A DNA stretch of 64,000 nt from CAYZJV01 sp049310885 (GTDB taxonomy: Bacteria; Spirochaetota; Spirochaetia; Sphaerochaetales; Sphaerochaetaceae). A program made the position numbers and the translations under genes. The stretch is taken from contig NZ_JBMDYO010000005.1 in the NCBI RefSeq assembly GCF_049310885.1, forward strand, positions 110,160-174,159, read 5' to 3'. Shown piece after piece: positions 9,191 through 18,364 of the stretch. Below the pieces are notes generated by a model. It did not search any database. It was not told the origin of the DNA and was given only the letters and a program-made list of their open reading frames with translations. The stretch's first letter is position 1, and each line of letters begins with the position of its first letter.

Positions 9191-11000
9191 TTCTGGACCT
9201 CTCCCTCCGATCAAGGAGTACCATGAGAATAGCAAGGTCGCTTGTCCTGACTCCCGAAATCCTCCCAGCCTGGCCAACCGATACCGGTCTAACAGACTTG
9301 AATTTCTCCCGAGCCTCCGTAGATATTCCCTCTACTTTGTCGTAATCGAAATCGGGTGGAATGGAAATACGTTCCATCCTCGAATATCGGTCTACCTGTC
9401 GCTCCTGACGCTTGATGTACCCTTCATACTTTACATCTAATTCCACTTGATAGAGGATGGTTTCATCGAAAGAGGCAAGCTCTGCAATAGCTTCTGAGAA
9501 ATCATCAAGTACGATCTCGGGTTTGCGAAGAAGATCGATTGCCCGTTTACCGTCCACCTTACGTTCTGAAAGAAGATCCTTGACCAGATCAATCTGCTCA
9601 AGTTTCCTCTCCAACCGTTGCATGGCCTCTTTTCCCTTCAGACCTATAGAGTATCCCTTTGGGGTTAGCCGCTGGTCAGCGCTGTCATGCCGGAGGTTGA
9701 GTCGATACTCAGCCCGGGAGGTAAACATCCTATAGGGCTCTTTCGTCCCTTTGGTGACCAGATCATCGATCAATACACCAGTATATGCTTCAGTACGATC
9801 AAGAATCAAAGGAGGTTGACCAGCCATCTTTTGAGCAGCGTTTATACCAGCCATAAGACCCTGGCAGGCTGCCTCTTCATACCCGCTGGTACCATTCGTC
9901 TGTCCTGCGACGAAGAGATTTGCCACCCGCTTGGTTTCCAATGAGGGAAACAGCTGTAAGGGATCGAGGTAGTCATACTCGACGGCATACGCAGGACGCA
10001 TGATTTGGGCATGTTCCAGTCCACGGATCGAATGAACGAACGCCTCCTGCACATCCTCTGGGAGCGATGAGCTGATTCCATTCAGATACATCTCTTCGGT
10101 CCCTACACCCTCAGGCTCCACGAAAATCTGGTGTCTCTCCCGATCGGGAAACCGGACCACCTTGTCCTCTATTGATGGACAATAGCGGGGGCCTTTTCCG
10201 GTAATCTTCCCTCCGAACAGGGGAGAACGCCCGATATTCTCTTGGATTATCCTATGGGTCCCATCATTAGTGAAAGTAATATAACAGGGAAGATCGGGTC
10301 TTTCGATCGTATCGTAGTCGAAAGAAAAAGGCATCATGATTGCGTCACCCGGCTGTACCTCCATGGCATCGAAATCGATGGTGGATTTACGGACCCTCGC
10401 TGGAGTTCCAGTCTTCAATCGTCCGACAGTAAACCCCCTCTTCCTGAGAGCAGTACCCAGTCCGATGGCGGCCGGCTCTCCCAAACGTCCTGAAGAGGCT
10501 TCGTATTCGCCTATGAAGATTTTCCCTTCCATAAAAGTACCTGTCGTCATCACGACCGTACGAGCGGAAATTTGATGTCCTCTTTCGGTACGAACTCCTA
10601 TACAAGTACGACCATCTGTGTCCAAAAGGATGTCGACTACCGTATCTTGGAATAGCGCCAAATCTTTCTGCCCCTCCAAGGTCTCTTTGGCCAAGCGGTG
10701 ATAGGTGAACTTGTCCGCTTGAGCCCTAGGCGCTTGGACTGCTGGCCCTCTCCGTCGATTGAGTACTCTGAACTGAATCATAGAATGGTCGATCAGATGA
10801 GCCATCTCACCGCCGAGAGCATCGACCTCCCTTACTAGGTTTCCCTTAGCCAAGCCTCCAATGGCGGGATTGCATGAAAGCCTACCGATAGCATCGAGAC
10901 TTTGGGTAATTAAAACGGTAGAGTATTTTAGTCGTGATAGGGCAAGTGCGGCTTCGATTCCCGCATGGCCACCCCCAATGACAATCGCATCATAATCCAT
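9183..11000 (-). CDS. mnmG: tRNA uridine-5-carboxymethylaminomethyl synthesis enzyme MnmG (GidA)
   Basis: FAD-dependent subunit of the MnmEG complex, which makes the cmnm5U34 modification in tRNAs reading NNA/NNG codons. The N-terminus has the Rossmann motif IGGGHAGIEAALA. The family signatures NPAIGGLAKGN, RVLNRRRGPAVQ and NGTSGYEEAACQGL are all present. Length 605 is slightly below the usual 620-630. It lies 13 bases after mnmE, so the two subunits come from one transcript, with rsmG and uppP following. Confidence 0.97.
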   Translation of the reverse strand: MDYDAIVIGGGHAGIEAALALSRLKYSTVLITQSLDAIGRLSCNPAIGGLAKGNLVREVDALGGEMAHLIDHSMIQFRVLNRRRGPAVQAPRAQADKFTYHRLAKETLEGQKDLALFQDTVVDILLDTDGRTCIGVRTERGHQISARTVVMTTGTFMEGKIFIGEYEASSGRLGEPAAIGLGTALRKRGFTVGRLKTGTPARVRKSTIDFDAMEVQPGDAIMMPFSFDYDTIERPDLPCYITFTNDGTHRIIQENIGRSPLFGGKITGKGPRYCPSIEDKVVRFPDRERHQIFVEPEGVGTEEMYLNGISSSLPEDVQEAFVHSIRGLEHAQIMRPAYAVEYDYLDPLQLFPSLETKRVANLFVAGQTNGTSGYEEAACQGLMAGINAAQKMAGQPPLILDRTEAYTGVLIDDLVTKGTKEPYRMFTSRAEYRLNLRHDSADQRLTPKGYSIGLKGKEAMQRLERKLEQIDLVKDLLSERKVDGKRAIDLLRKPEIVLDDFSEAIAELASFDETILYQVELDVKYEGYIKRQERQVDRYSRMERISIPPDFDYDKVEGISTEAREKFKSVRPVSVGQAGRISGVRTSDLAILMVLLDRRERSRNG

Positions 11001-11013
11001 AGTATATTCCTAC

Positions 11014-12381
11014 TTATTTTCCAACACAGAATCCGCTGAAAATCTTCTCCAGTATGTCAGAGGAGGCGACCTCCCCAGTTAATGATCCCAAGGCCTCTAA
11101 AGCCTCTCCTAATTCCACTGCCACGATATCGAGAGGGACTTCCTGATTGGCCAATAAAACCGCCTCAGTCAAAGCAGATTTGGCACGAATCAATTCATCC
11201 CTCTGGCGAGCAGATTCGATTACGACATCCTGAACTCCAGGTCTTCTTGCATCCTTGCGTAATCGACTCACCATCTCATCCCGTAGTCTGGCGAACCCTT
11301 CTCCCCTTTTTGCACTCAAAGGAAAACTCCCCTCCAAGGGGGGATTGGTAGCAAGGTCGGTCTTGTTCCATACCACGATACATCTAGTATCATCCATCAG
11401 GTTTCCATACCGTACAGCCGATTCACTGTCATGTTCTGTACCATCGAGGAGAAGGAGTATGAGATCAGCATCGTCTATCAGCCGACGAGTTCTTCTGATT
11501 CCCTCCATCTCAACCATGTCATCGGAGTCCCTCAGTCCCGCTGTATCGTAAATACGAACGGGAATTCCATCAAGCACGGTCTTGGATTCTATGAAATCCC
11601 GCGTGGTACCATGAACATCGGAAACGATCGATCTGTCCTCCCTCAGCAAAAGGTTGAACAGTGTGGATTTTCCTGCATTGGTAGAACCTGCCAACACTAC
11701 TTTTGCACCCTCTCCGTAGAGTTTCCCCACCGCATAGGTCGCCAATAGTGTCTCTATTCGTCCACGTGCCCGCTCTACCGTATCGAAAGGGAAGTCGACA
11801 TTCCCAGATATTTCATCCTCGGCGTAGTCCAACTGAACTTCGATTACGCTCATGGCATGCAATACGAGTTGTTTAATCTCTTCAATCAGGGTAAACAGGT
11901 GACCCTCCAACCGTTCCAAAGCCAATGAATGGCCAAGCTCCGATTGGGAAGAGACTATCTCCATGACCGCTTCTGCCCGTGTCAGATCCATTTTCCCATG
12001 CATGAAAGCCCTGAAAGTGAACTCTCCCGGTGCGGCAGAACGCATGTGTAAGCTTGTAAGCAATTTGAAGATCGATTCAACACCAGCCATACTGCCATGG
12101 CAAGAGATCTCGACACTCTCTTCTCCGGTAAAACCACGACCATCCTTAAATATCGAGAGGAGCACCTCATCTATCGGAGTGGAGGTTTGGCGATTGAGCA
12201 ATTGACCGTGCACAAGTGTATGGCTACTACACTTAGCCAAAGCCTCTGGACGCGAGAAGACCTCTTTCAGGGCTTCTATGCAACCGGCACCCGAAATCCG
12301 GATTACTGCGATGGCACTGGTTCCCCAGGGAGTCGCAAGAGCGTATATCATATCTTTTGTATCGTAGGAGTATCCATTCAT
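11014..12381 (-). CDS. mnmE: tRNA modification GTPase MnmE (TrmE)
   Basis: GTPase partner of MnmG in wobble-uridine modification. At 455 residues it shows the N-terminal formyl-THF-binding domain (ALATPWGTSAIAVIRISG), the inserted G domain (G1 GSTNAGKST, G3 DTAGLRDS, G4 NKTD) and the diagnostic C-terminal FCVGK. The ATG at 12381 is chosen over the open frame to 12423 because a good promoter lies just before it. The -10 ends seven bases from the ATG, so the mRNA would have a leader of two bases at most. The gene is divergent from epmA. Confidence 0.95.
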   Translation of the reverse strand: MNGYSYDTKDMIYALATPWGTSAIAVIRISGAGCIEALKEVFSRPEALAKCSSHTLVHGQLLNRQTSTPIDEVLLSIFKDGRGFTGEESVEISCHGSMAGVESIFKLLTSLHMRSAAPGEFTFRAFMHGKMDLTRAEAVMEIVSSQSELGHSLALERLEGHLFTLIEEIKQLVLHAMSVIEVQLDYAEDEISGNVDFPFDTVERARGRIETLLATYAVGKLYGEGAKVVLAGSTNAGKSTLFNLLLREDRSIVSDVHGTTRDFIESKTVLDGIPVRIYDTAGLRDSDDMVEMEGIRRTRRLIDDADLILLLLDGTEHDSESAVRYGNLMDDTRCIVVWNKTDLATNPPLEGSFPLSAKRGEGFARLRDEMVSRLRKDARRPGVQDVVIESARQRDELIRAKSALTEAVLLANQEVPLDIVAVELGEALEALGSLTGEVASSDILEKIFSGFCVGK

Positions 12382-12388
12382 CCGTCCA

Positions 12389-12417
12389 AGTATACGTAAG
12401 CGAAGTGTAAGTGTCCA
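12389..12417 (-). promoter_or_regulatory. mnmE promoter, nearly leaderless
   Basis: -35 TGGACA (12412-12417), 17-base spacer, -10 TATACT (12389-12394). Seven bases lie between the -10 and the ATG at 12379-12381, so transcription should start at or just before the start codon. Confidence 0.65.
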
Positions 12418-12428
12418 TATCATGTTCC

Positions 12429-12458
12429 TTTACAAAGGGTAGTCCGACACAGTATAGT
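12429..12458 (+). promoter_or_regulatory. epmA promoter
   Basis: -35 TTTACA (12429-12434), 18-base spacer, -10 TATAGT (12453-12458). The short leader holds AAGGAG at 12464-12469, seven bases before the epmA ATG. Back to back with the mnmE promoter. Confidence 0.65.
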
Positions 12459-12476
12459 CGCCGAAGGAGTCCCCAT

Positions 12477-13466
12477 ATGAATGTCCAAGCAATAGAACAA
12501 AGAAGCTCACTGATGCGCAATATGCGCCTTTGGTTTGCTGAAAATAATTATCTGGAAGTCGATACCCCCCTGCTCTCCACCCACCTGATACCGGAACCTA
12601 CTATCGCTAATTTCGCCACCCGTTTCATCAGCGAATTCCACCGCAGTAGGGAACTCTATCTGGTCCCATCTCCAGAGGTTTTCATGAAACAAGTGATCGC
12701 GAAAACTCAGAGGAGTGTCTACCAGTTCTCCCATTGTTTCCGCAATAGTGAACAAATCGGCAGTTACCATAATCCCGAATTCACCATGCTTGAGTACTAT
12801 AGCGTAGATGCTACGGAAGAGGATTCTATCGGAATCACCGAGGAGTTATTCTCGAAAACGGCGCTTGCCAATACACCAGAGCATCTGCTACCGCCTTTCA
12901 GGCAGATGACCGTAGCGGAAGCATGCGAACGGTATGCAAATTTCGACCTGGAGAAGAACCAGAGTATCGGACAATTGAGAACGGTTGCCCGAGATCTGGG
13001 ACTGACGCTTCCCCATACCCCTGAAAGTTGGGAAGAGACCTTCAACCGAATATTTCTGAACTTCGTTGAACCACAGCTACCTCAAGACAAGCCTTTGGTA
13101 CTGCGTGATTATCCGAAACAGATTGTATGCCTTGCCCGGGAGACTGAAAAAGGTCCCTATCGACGTAGGTGGGAATTGTATGCCGGCGGAATCGAACTTG
13201 CAAATTGTTATGATGAAGAGCGCAATGTCCAGCAGATATCCGACTATTATCGTCAAGAGTATGCTCGACTATCCTCTGAACGGGCACCCAAAGATGAGGT
13301 GATTCCAGACATGGATCCTACATTCCCGCTGATATTCGATAATTTTCCTCAGTGCTCGGGTGTTGCTATCGGTTTCGACCGTCTTCTGATGCTCCAGGGA
13401 AGACACAAGACGATTGGGGATTTGATTTTATTTCCTCTATCTGATATGATGGCCGACGGCCATTGA
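12477..13466 (+). CDS. epmA: EF-P--lysine ligase EpmA (PoxA/GenX)
   Basis: Attaches beta-lysine to the conserved lysine of elongation factor P, helping ribosomes through polyproline stretches. It is a lysyl-tRNA synthetase catalytic core without an anticodon-binding domain, 329 residues. Class II motifs are clear: motif 2 FRNSEQIGSYHNPEFTMLEYY (about residue 80) and motif 3 GVAIGFDRLLML (about 302). The ATG at 12477 has AAGGAG at the right distance; the open frame upstream is ignored. The partner gene efp follows after 31 bases, and epmB is 1.6 kb away on the other strand. Confidence 0.93.
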   Translation: MNVQAIEQRSSLMRNMRLWFAENNYLEVDTPLLSTHLIPEPTIANFATRFISEFHRSRELYLVPSPEVFMKQVIAKTQRSVYQFSHCFRNSEQIGSYHNPEFTMLEYYSVDATEEDSIGITEELFSKTALANTPEHLLPPFRQMTVAEACERYANFDLEKNQSIGQLRTVARDLGLTLPHTPESWEETFNRIFLNFVEPQLPQDKPLVLRDYPKQIVCLARETEKGPYRRRWELYAGGIELANCYDEERNVQQISDYYRQEYARLSSERAPKDEVIPDMDPTFPLIFDNFPQCSGVAIGFDRLLMLQGRHKTIGDLILFPLSDMMADGH

Positions 13467-13497
13467 TGGCGATTTTGCAACACTTACGAGGTATATA

Positions 13498-14061
13498 ATG
13501 ATTAAAGCAGGTCAAATAGACAAAGGGACCGCGCTGTTGATTAAGGGGCAGCCCTTTATCTGCGTGGAAAGGGAATTCGTGAATCCAGGTAAAGGTTCGG
13601 CCTTTGTCCGTCTCAAGCTCAAGAGCCCGGCAACAGGTCAGGTTCTCCGTGAGACGATGAAGACCCAGGACAACGCAGAGGAGATCACGGTAGAAGATCG
13701 CGATTGCCAGTATCTCTACAACGATGGTGAACACTTCCATTTCATGATGACTGAGACATACGAACAGATTGAAGTTCCCATGGAATCTTTCGTAGACTAC
13801 CAATTCATCATGAAAGAGGGCGAAACCTACCGTGTGACATTCTGGGAGCACCAACCGCTCGATATCCAGGTTCCAACCAAGGTTGTCTATGAAGTTGCTG
13901 AAGCCGAAGAGGCTGTCAAGGGCGATACTGTTACTGGAGCTACGAAGAATGTCACCACGGAAACCGGCTTGGTCGTGCGTGTCCCAATCTTCATTAAGCA
14001 GGGCGAGAAGATTCTCGTGAATACAGAGACCAAGGAATACTTGGAGCGCGTGAACAAATAA
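13498..14061 (+). CDS. efp: Elongation factor P
   Basis: Binds between the P and E sites and relieves ribosome stalling at polyproline. The 187 residues cover the KOW-like N-domain and two OB domains. The loop reads FVNPGKGSAFVR; K32 in PGKG corresponds to the K34 of the E. coli protein that EpmA and EpmB modify. This agrees with both modifying enzymes being encoded next door. GAGGT lies seven bases before the ATG. Probably cotranscribed with epmA, and followed by a strong hairpin. Confidence 0.97.
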   Translation: MIKAGQIDKGTALLIKGQPFICVEREFVNPGKGSAFVRLKLKSPATGQVLRETMKTQDNAEEITVEDRDCQYLYNDGEHFHFMMTETYEQIEVPMESFVDYQFIMKEGETYRVTFWEHQPLDIQVPTKVVYEVAEAEEAVKGDTVTGATKNVTTETGLVVRVPIFIKQGEKILVNTETKEYLERVNK

Positions 14062-14088
14062 CCATTCATACTTTTTTAGTCCAAATCA

Positions 14089-14116
14089 AAGGGTGGAGCA
14101 GCGATGCCCCACCCTT
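14089..14116. terminator. Hairpin terminator between efp and the AraC-type gene
   Basis: Perfect 8-base stem AAGGGTGG/CCACCCTT with a 12-base loop, between two converging genes. T-rich sequence follows on the minus side and is poor on the plus side. Likely bidirectional. Confidence 0.65.
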
Positions 14117-14138
14117 CGTGTTCTTTGGACGAAACCTC

Positions 14139-15080
14139 TTACACGATACTTCTACAGGGACGAGCTTCGATATACCCTCGATAACCGAGGGGCTCCATCT
14201 GGAAACGGGGTCCATCCGAATCAGCCCAGGCAAACCCATAGAAGGTTGGATCATAGCTCTTCATAACATCCCAAAGACCACTGATAGCCTCTTCGTAATC
14301 CTCGTCCTCAAATGGAGGCCCCTGGAATACCATCATCTTACAGGGAGGCAGTTCGATTATATCGAATCCTTCAGGTACATCGCCCTTGTATTCGAAGGGA
14401 ACTTCTACTCCCTGCATATATTCTCCGGTTCCGATTCTCCTCAGATTCTCCGGCATCCACATACCAACCGGCTCGTAGAGAGCTTCTTTTACTGAACTGA
14501 GAACTTCCCAAACATCACAACCAACTTCTTCACAATAAGAAAAATAGTCGGTAGCCGTCTGGGCACTCTTTACGATCGCCTTCCTCGCCGGTCGTTCCAC
14601 GACCTGCACAAAAACAGTCTTCATCACTGTATCTCCTTCATCCTTTTTTGCCATCGACGTATAGCGACGGGAGACTCGATTGGTAACGTGTGCTGCCCAA
14701 ATTCTTCGGAACTCCATGGGATTCACGCCGAATTGCCGCGAAAATGCCCGTGTGAATCCTTCGTGCGAATCGAATACAAAGTCAAATGCCACATCTACCA
14801 CCTTGGTTTCTGGACTCTCCAACCTTCTCGCGGCTTCGCTCAAACGACGATGCCGTAGATAGGTAAAAGGAGCCATGCCGGTAGCCTCCTTGAACATACG
14901 CGCGCTATGCCATGGAGAGTACTGGGCAACTTCCGCCAATTGGTGCAATGTGATGCTTTGGTTCAGATGGTCATCGATATAGCGTAGCATCCGCTCCACC
15001 GCTGCTTTGTGTTCTTCCCTCAGTGTCACTCTTGCCTCCAATAGCACTCTAGCAGAGAGATGATCGAACGACTTGACCAT
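14139..15080 (-). CDS. AraC-family regulator with GyrI-like effector domain
   Basis: Transcription factor of the Rob/SoxS-plus-effector type, 313 residues. Residues about 20-125 contain two helix-turn-helix motifs (ITLHQLAEVAQYSPWHSARMFKEATG and the FDSHEGFTRAFSRQFGVNPMEFRR signature). Residues about 150-313 form a GyrI-like (BmrR-type) small-molecule-binding domain. Such proteins usually sense lipophilic compounds and switch on efflux or detoxification genes; the ligand here is unknown. It starts 12 bases after epmB and may be cotranscribed. The ribosome-binding site is weak (AGCAAGG close to the ATG). Confidence 0.88.
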   Translation of the reverse strand: MVKSFDHLSARVLLEARVTLREEHKAAVERMLRYIDDHLNQSITLHQLAEVAQYSPWHSARMFKEATGMAPFTYLRHRRLSEAARRLESPETKVVDVAFDFVFDSHEGFTRAFSRQFGVNPMEFRRIWAAHVTNRVSRRYTSMAKKDEGDTVMKTVFVQVVERPARKAIVKSAQTATDYFSYCEEVGCDVWEVLSSVKEALYEPVGMWMPENLRRIGTGEYMQGVEVPFEYKGDVPEGFDIIELPPCKMMVFQGPPFEDEDYEEAISGLWDVMKSYDPTFYGFAWADSDGPRFQMEPLGYRGYIEARPCRSIV

Positions 15081-15092
15081 CCTTGCTCTTTT

Positions 15093-16145
15093 TCATGGAT
15101 CGGGATAGGTACGTTTTTCCCCACTTGCAGTTCTAAACTGCCAATGACCATCGCAATCCTTGCCAATAAGATAGGTGCTGCCGAGAGGGACCTTACCTCC
15201 CCCTTCCGGGAGATCGATTGCATAAACGGGCATGGCTAGTCCGCTGAGTCTCTGACGCAATAGGGCTTCCAGTTGCATGCCTTGCTCAAGAGGAACCCGA
15301 AGATGTCCGGTTCCTCCCACGAGATCTCCTTGAAACAGGTAATAGGGTTTCACCCTGATAGCTACCAAGTTGTTCATCAGCGTTTCGAGTGTCTGCACAT
15401 CATCATTCACCCCTCTCAGGAGAACTGTCTGGTTCATCACCGGAATACCAGCATCCACAAAACGGGAAACCGCGGTCCTACTCTCTTCGGTAATTTCCCG
15501 ATAGTGGTTGAATTGTGTCATGACATAGAGTGCGACCTTTGTGTAAGAAGCCAAGATTGAAATAAGGCGATCGGTAACTCTTGCGGGAAAAGTTGCAGGC
15601 ATCCTAGTACAGAGACGAATCACCAGATCGCTACGGACCGCTCTCAGAGAACCTAGTACATGTTCCAGTTTAGAATCCGTGAGTGTGAGAGGATCTCCTC
15701 CAGTAAGCAACAACTCTTTTACCTCGATGTGTTCACTAAGGTAAGCGGTAATCGCAGACAACTCTTGTTCAGAGACATGGGAACATCCACCGGCTGTGAA
15801 ACGACGGCGGAAGCAATGTCTGCAGTAGGTCGCGCATGTATCGGTGACGAGAAAAGCGACCCTATTGGCATACCGATGAACCAATCGTGGAAGTACCGAG
15901 TGAGACTCCTCCGCTAGGGGGTCCCTCGTCTCCATTTCTGTATAGTTGAGCTCTTCGACCGAAGGGACGACTTGTCGCCTGAGAGGATCGGCAGGATCAT
16001 GAGGATCCATGAGACCAAGATAGTAGGTACTGATCAGAAGAGGCAAAGAGTCTCCTTTATCATCGAACCATCTTTTTTCATTTTCTGTTAGTTTAAGATA
16101 GTGCTCGAGTTCTGTCTTATTGGTGACCACCGCATGTTGTTCCAT
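15093..16145 (-). CDS. epmB: EF-P (R)-beta-lysylation protein EpmB, lysine 2,3-aminomutase family
   Basis: Radical-SAM, PLP-dependent mutase that makes (R)-beta-lysine for EF-P modification. The cluster motif CATYCRHCFRRR (CX3CX2C) is near residue 105, followed by LLTGGDPLTL. At 350 residues it matches EpmB rather than the longer catabolic lysine aminomutases, and efp and epmA are close by. The ATG at 16145 has no Shine-Dalgarno sequence. A -10-like TACATC ends seven bases before it, with TGGACG 17 bases further up, which again suggests a leaderless message. Transcribed toward the AraC-type gene. Confidence 0.88.
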   Translation of the reverse strand: MEQHAVVTNKTELEHYLKLTENEKRWFDDKGDSLPLLISTYYLGLMDPHDPADPLRRQVVPSVEELNYTEMETRDPLAEESHSVLPRLVHRYANRVAFLVTDTCATYCRHCFRRRFTAGGCSHVSEQELSAITAYLSEHIEVKELLLTGGDPLTLTDSKLEHVLGSLRAVRSDLVIRLCTRMPATFPARVTDRLISILASYTKVALYVMTQFNHYREITEESRTAVSRFVDAGIPVMNQTVLLRGVNDDVQTLETLMNNLVAIRVKPYYLFQGDLVGGTGHLRVPLEQGMQLEALLRQRLSGLAMPVYAIDLPEGGGKVPLGSTYLIGKDCDGHWQFRTASGEKRTYPDP

Positions 16146-16151
16146 GAGGAT

Positions 16152-16180
16152 GATGTACCAGATATCGGACTCCACGTCCA
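16152..16180 (-). promoter_or_regulatory. Candidate epmB promoter, leaderless type
   Basis: -35 TGGACG (16175-16180), 17-base spacer, -10 TACATC (16152-16157), then six bases to the ATG. The boxes are weak. The call rests on spacing identical to other promoters in this window and on the missing Shine-Dalgarno sequence. Confidence 0.35.
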
Positions 16181-16199
16181 GCCGACGGGTACAAATCTT

Positions 16200-16228
16200 T
16201 TGCAAGATACCCTTTTTACTGCTACACT
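16200..16228 (+). promoter_or_regulatory. Promoter of the MFS transporter gene
   Basis: -35 TTGCAA (16200-16205), 17-base spacer, -10 TACACT (16223-16228). The leader contains GAGGT five bases before the ATG at 16255. Confidence 0.55.
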
Positions 16229-16254
16229 GAATCGACAATAAAGGCGAGGTACAC

Positions 16255-17553
16255 ATGACAGACAAAAAGCCACGAAAGAATATGAAGGGGTATTACATGA
16301 CCACCTTCTTTATCGGTTTGGGATTTTTCACCATGGGACTGATGGATCCTTTGTATGACACCTATATTCCAATCTTCCTTGGACGCTATATCTCATCTAA
16401 TGCGGTTATCGGAACCATCATGACACTGGACAATATGTTCGCGATCTTCCTCATTCCCATATTCTCCGCAATTAGTGACCGTACCCATACTAGAATAGGC
16501 CGGCGGATGCCATTCATCATAACGTTGCTGCCTTTGAGTGCGTTTGCCTTCGGTCTGATTCCTTTTGCGGCACTCACCTCCTTGGCTTTTCTGGTGATCA
16601 TGATCTTCGCACTCAATGTATTCAAGCAATCGGTCCGTGGCCCGGTAGTCGCACTCATGCCGGACATTATCCCTGGAGACATCCGATCAGAGGCCAATGG
16701 GGTAATCAATACCATGGGTGGGGTCGCTACGATCGTGGGAACAATCGGTCTTGCCCAATTGATGAATGTAGCTATCAATCTTCCTGGAAGGGGGCCTACG
16801 GACAATATACTAGCCTTCCCTCTGGCAGGAATCTTGGTTCTCCTCGCTGTTCTTCTACTCTTCTTTTTTGTAAAGGAGACTAAGGGTAATTACGAAGAAC
16901 GCGCATCAAAAGAGAAGATCCCTGTCATTAAATCTCTGAAACAGATATTCGGAGAAAAGGATAAGAGTGCATTCTTCGTATTGGTTTCGCTGCTATTTTG
17001 GTTCATAGGCTATCAAGGTGTGCTGCCATTCGTAGGCAAGTACTCGGTGGAAATCCTAAAGACATCATCAGGCAGTGCCGCCCTTGCCGCAGGTATGGTA
17101 GGAATTTCGTATGCCATCTTTGCTATCCCCAGCGGTATTATTGCCCATAACCATGGCAGAAAGAAGACTATCAGATTCGCGTTGATAGGAATCGTGGTGG
17201 TCTTATTACTTATATTTGTTCATAGCATGATATTCACAGCCGAAGGGGTCTCCCAGACCTTGAGAATGATTCCATTCTGGGCTCTGATGTTTGCCTTTGG
17301 TATGTTCTGGGTTACCGTTATAACTAACTCCTTTCCCATGCTATGGCAGATGGCCGATTATGCAAATATGGGAATCTATACGGGGCTCTATTACTTCTTT
17401 TCGCAGTTGGCCTCGATTGTAGCTCCTCCGATTACTGGAGCCCTTATCGATATTTTCGGTTACGGATCGCTCTTTGTATTTGCAGCCCTTTGTATGTTCA
17501 TCGCATTCCTCTTGATGTCAAAGGTAACAAGGGGTGAACCTGAAAACGATTGA
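16255..17553 (+). CDS. MFS transporter, sugar/cation symporter-like
   Basis: Inner-membrane secondary transporter of 432 residues with about 12 hydrophobic helices. The loop SDRTHTRIGRRMPFI after helix 2 is the MFS signature in the form seen in the GPH and SLC45-like sugar transporters. A second-half copy is seen in IIAHNHGRKKTIRF. The substrate is probably a sugar or glycoside but cannot be fixed from sequence. The gene stands alone, divergent from epmB, and ends at a hairpin shared with the converging gene. Confidence 0.85.
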   Translation: MTDKKPRKNMKGYYMTTFFIGLGFFTMGLMDPLYDTYIPIFLGRYISSNAVIGTIMTLDNMFAIFLIPIFSAISDRTHTRIGRRMPFIITLLPLSAFAFGLIPFAALTSLAFLVIMIFALNVFKQSVRGPVVALMPDIIPGDIRSEANGVINTMGGVATIVGTIGLAQLMNVAINLPGRGPTDNILAFPLAGILVLLAVLLLFFFVKETKGNYEERASKEKIPVIKSLKQIFGEKDKSAFFVLVSLLFWFIGYQGVLPFVGKYSVEILKTSSGSAALAAGMVGISYAIFAIPSGIIAHNHGRKKTIRFALIGIVVVLLLIFVHSMIFTAEGVSQTLRMIPFWALMFAFGMFWVTVITNSFPMLWQMADYANMGIYTGLYYFFSQLASIVAPPITGALIDIFGYGSLFVFAALCMFIAFLLMSKVTRGEPEND

Positions 17554-17574
17554 AGGAGTTAGCCCTGAAATTGA

Positions 17575-17599
17575 AATGGCGACCACGATGGTCGCCATT
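17575..17599. terminator. Bidirectional hairpin between converging genes
   Basis: An 11-base perfect inverted repeat, AATGGCGACCA/TGGTCGCCATT, with a 3-base loop. It lies midway between the ends of the MFS gene and the Pro/Glu-rich gene. No long T tract on either side. Confidence 0.6.
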
Positions 17600-17621
17600 G
17601 CTTATATAAGGAGAAATCTGA

Positions 17622-18350
17622 TCACTCCCACGTGAGTTTTTCCAGAACCTCGTCTACTGCAATTCGTCTTCTCTCGAAGGCTTCATCATTGAATGATACG
17701 GGATTGACATGCACGGTCGGACCTTCGGGAATCTCCACTGGTGTCCAAATATACTCAACCGGCTGGGGAGCAACAAACTTCGGTAAAAGTGTTCCAATAT
17801 CGGATGCCACCTGCGGGACAGGAGGTTTTCTCCTGACAGGAATACCATAGATTTCAGGTTCTACGGAAACTTTCGGTTTTTCGGCTACTGGTTCTTCTTC
17901 GCTAACAACAATTTCTTCTTCCTGAGCAACCTCTTCCTCAGTGAGAGCTTCCTCTACCAGTTCTTCCTCTACAGTTACTTGCTCTTGTGGTTCCTGGTAG
18001 GAAGAAACGCTCATACGCATAACGGGAGCACTTGGGATCCGCGGTTTTTCAACCTCTGGGGTCTGGGGAACTTCTGGGAGAGAAGTTGCTTCTTGCCCTT
18101 CCATTACCGGTTGTTCTGGGACGGTAGTCTCTTCTCCAGCAACAGGAGTCTTTTGCTGCGGCTTCGCTTCTGCGGGCTTCTCTTGCTCGGCGGGCTCTTC
18201 TGGCGAGGGCATTATCGTCTTCACAGCAGAGGCAGCCTCTACAATACGAGCCTCCTGGACCGCCGGACGGAAATAGAGGACTCCGGCAAAAACAAAGATT
18301 CCCAGCGAGATGGTTATTCCTAATAGTATGTAAATACCTGTCTTTCTCAT
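17622..18350 (-). CDS. Membrane-anchored Pro/Glu-rich protein of unknown function
   Basis: I do not recognise this 242-residue protein. It has one N-terminal membrane helix (residues 5-26) after a basic start. Residues 40-170 are low-complexity and rich in Glu, Pro, Val and Ala. A more ordered C-terminal part (170-242) follows, with HVNPVSFNDEAFERRR near the end. The layout suggests a bitopic envelope protein with a long extended linker reaching into the periplasm, as in TonB- or division-associated proteins, but nothing proves that. It starts 14 bases after coaE and is probably the last gene of the polA-coaE unit. Confidence 0.7.
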   Translation of the reverse strand: MRKTGIYILLGITISLGIFVFAGVLYFRPAVQEARIVEAASAVKTIMPSPEEPAEQEKPAEAKPQQKTPVAGEETTVPEQPVMEGQEATSLPEVPQTPEVEKPRIPSAPVMRMSVSSYQEPQEQVTVEEELVEEALTEEEVAQEEEIVVSEEEPVAEKPKVSVEPEIYGIPVRRKPPVPQVASDIGTLLPKFVAPQPVEYIWTPVEIPEGPTVHVNPVSFNDEAFERRRIAVDEVLEKLTWE

Positions 18351-18364
18351 CGTCCGCTTTATTC

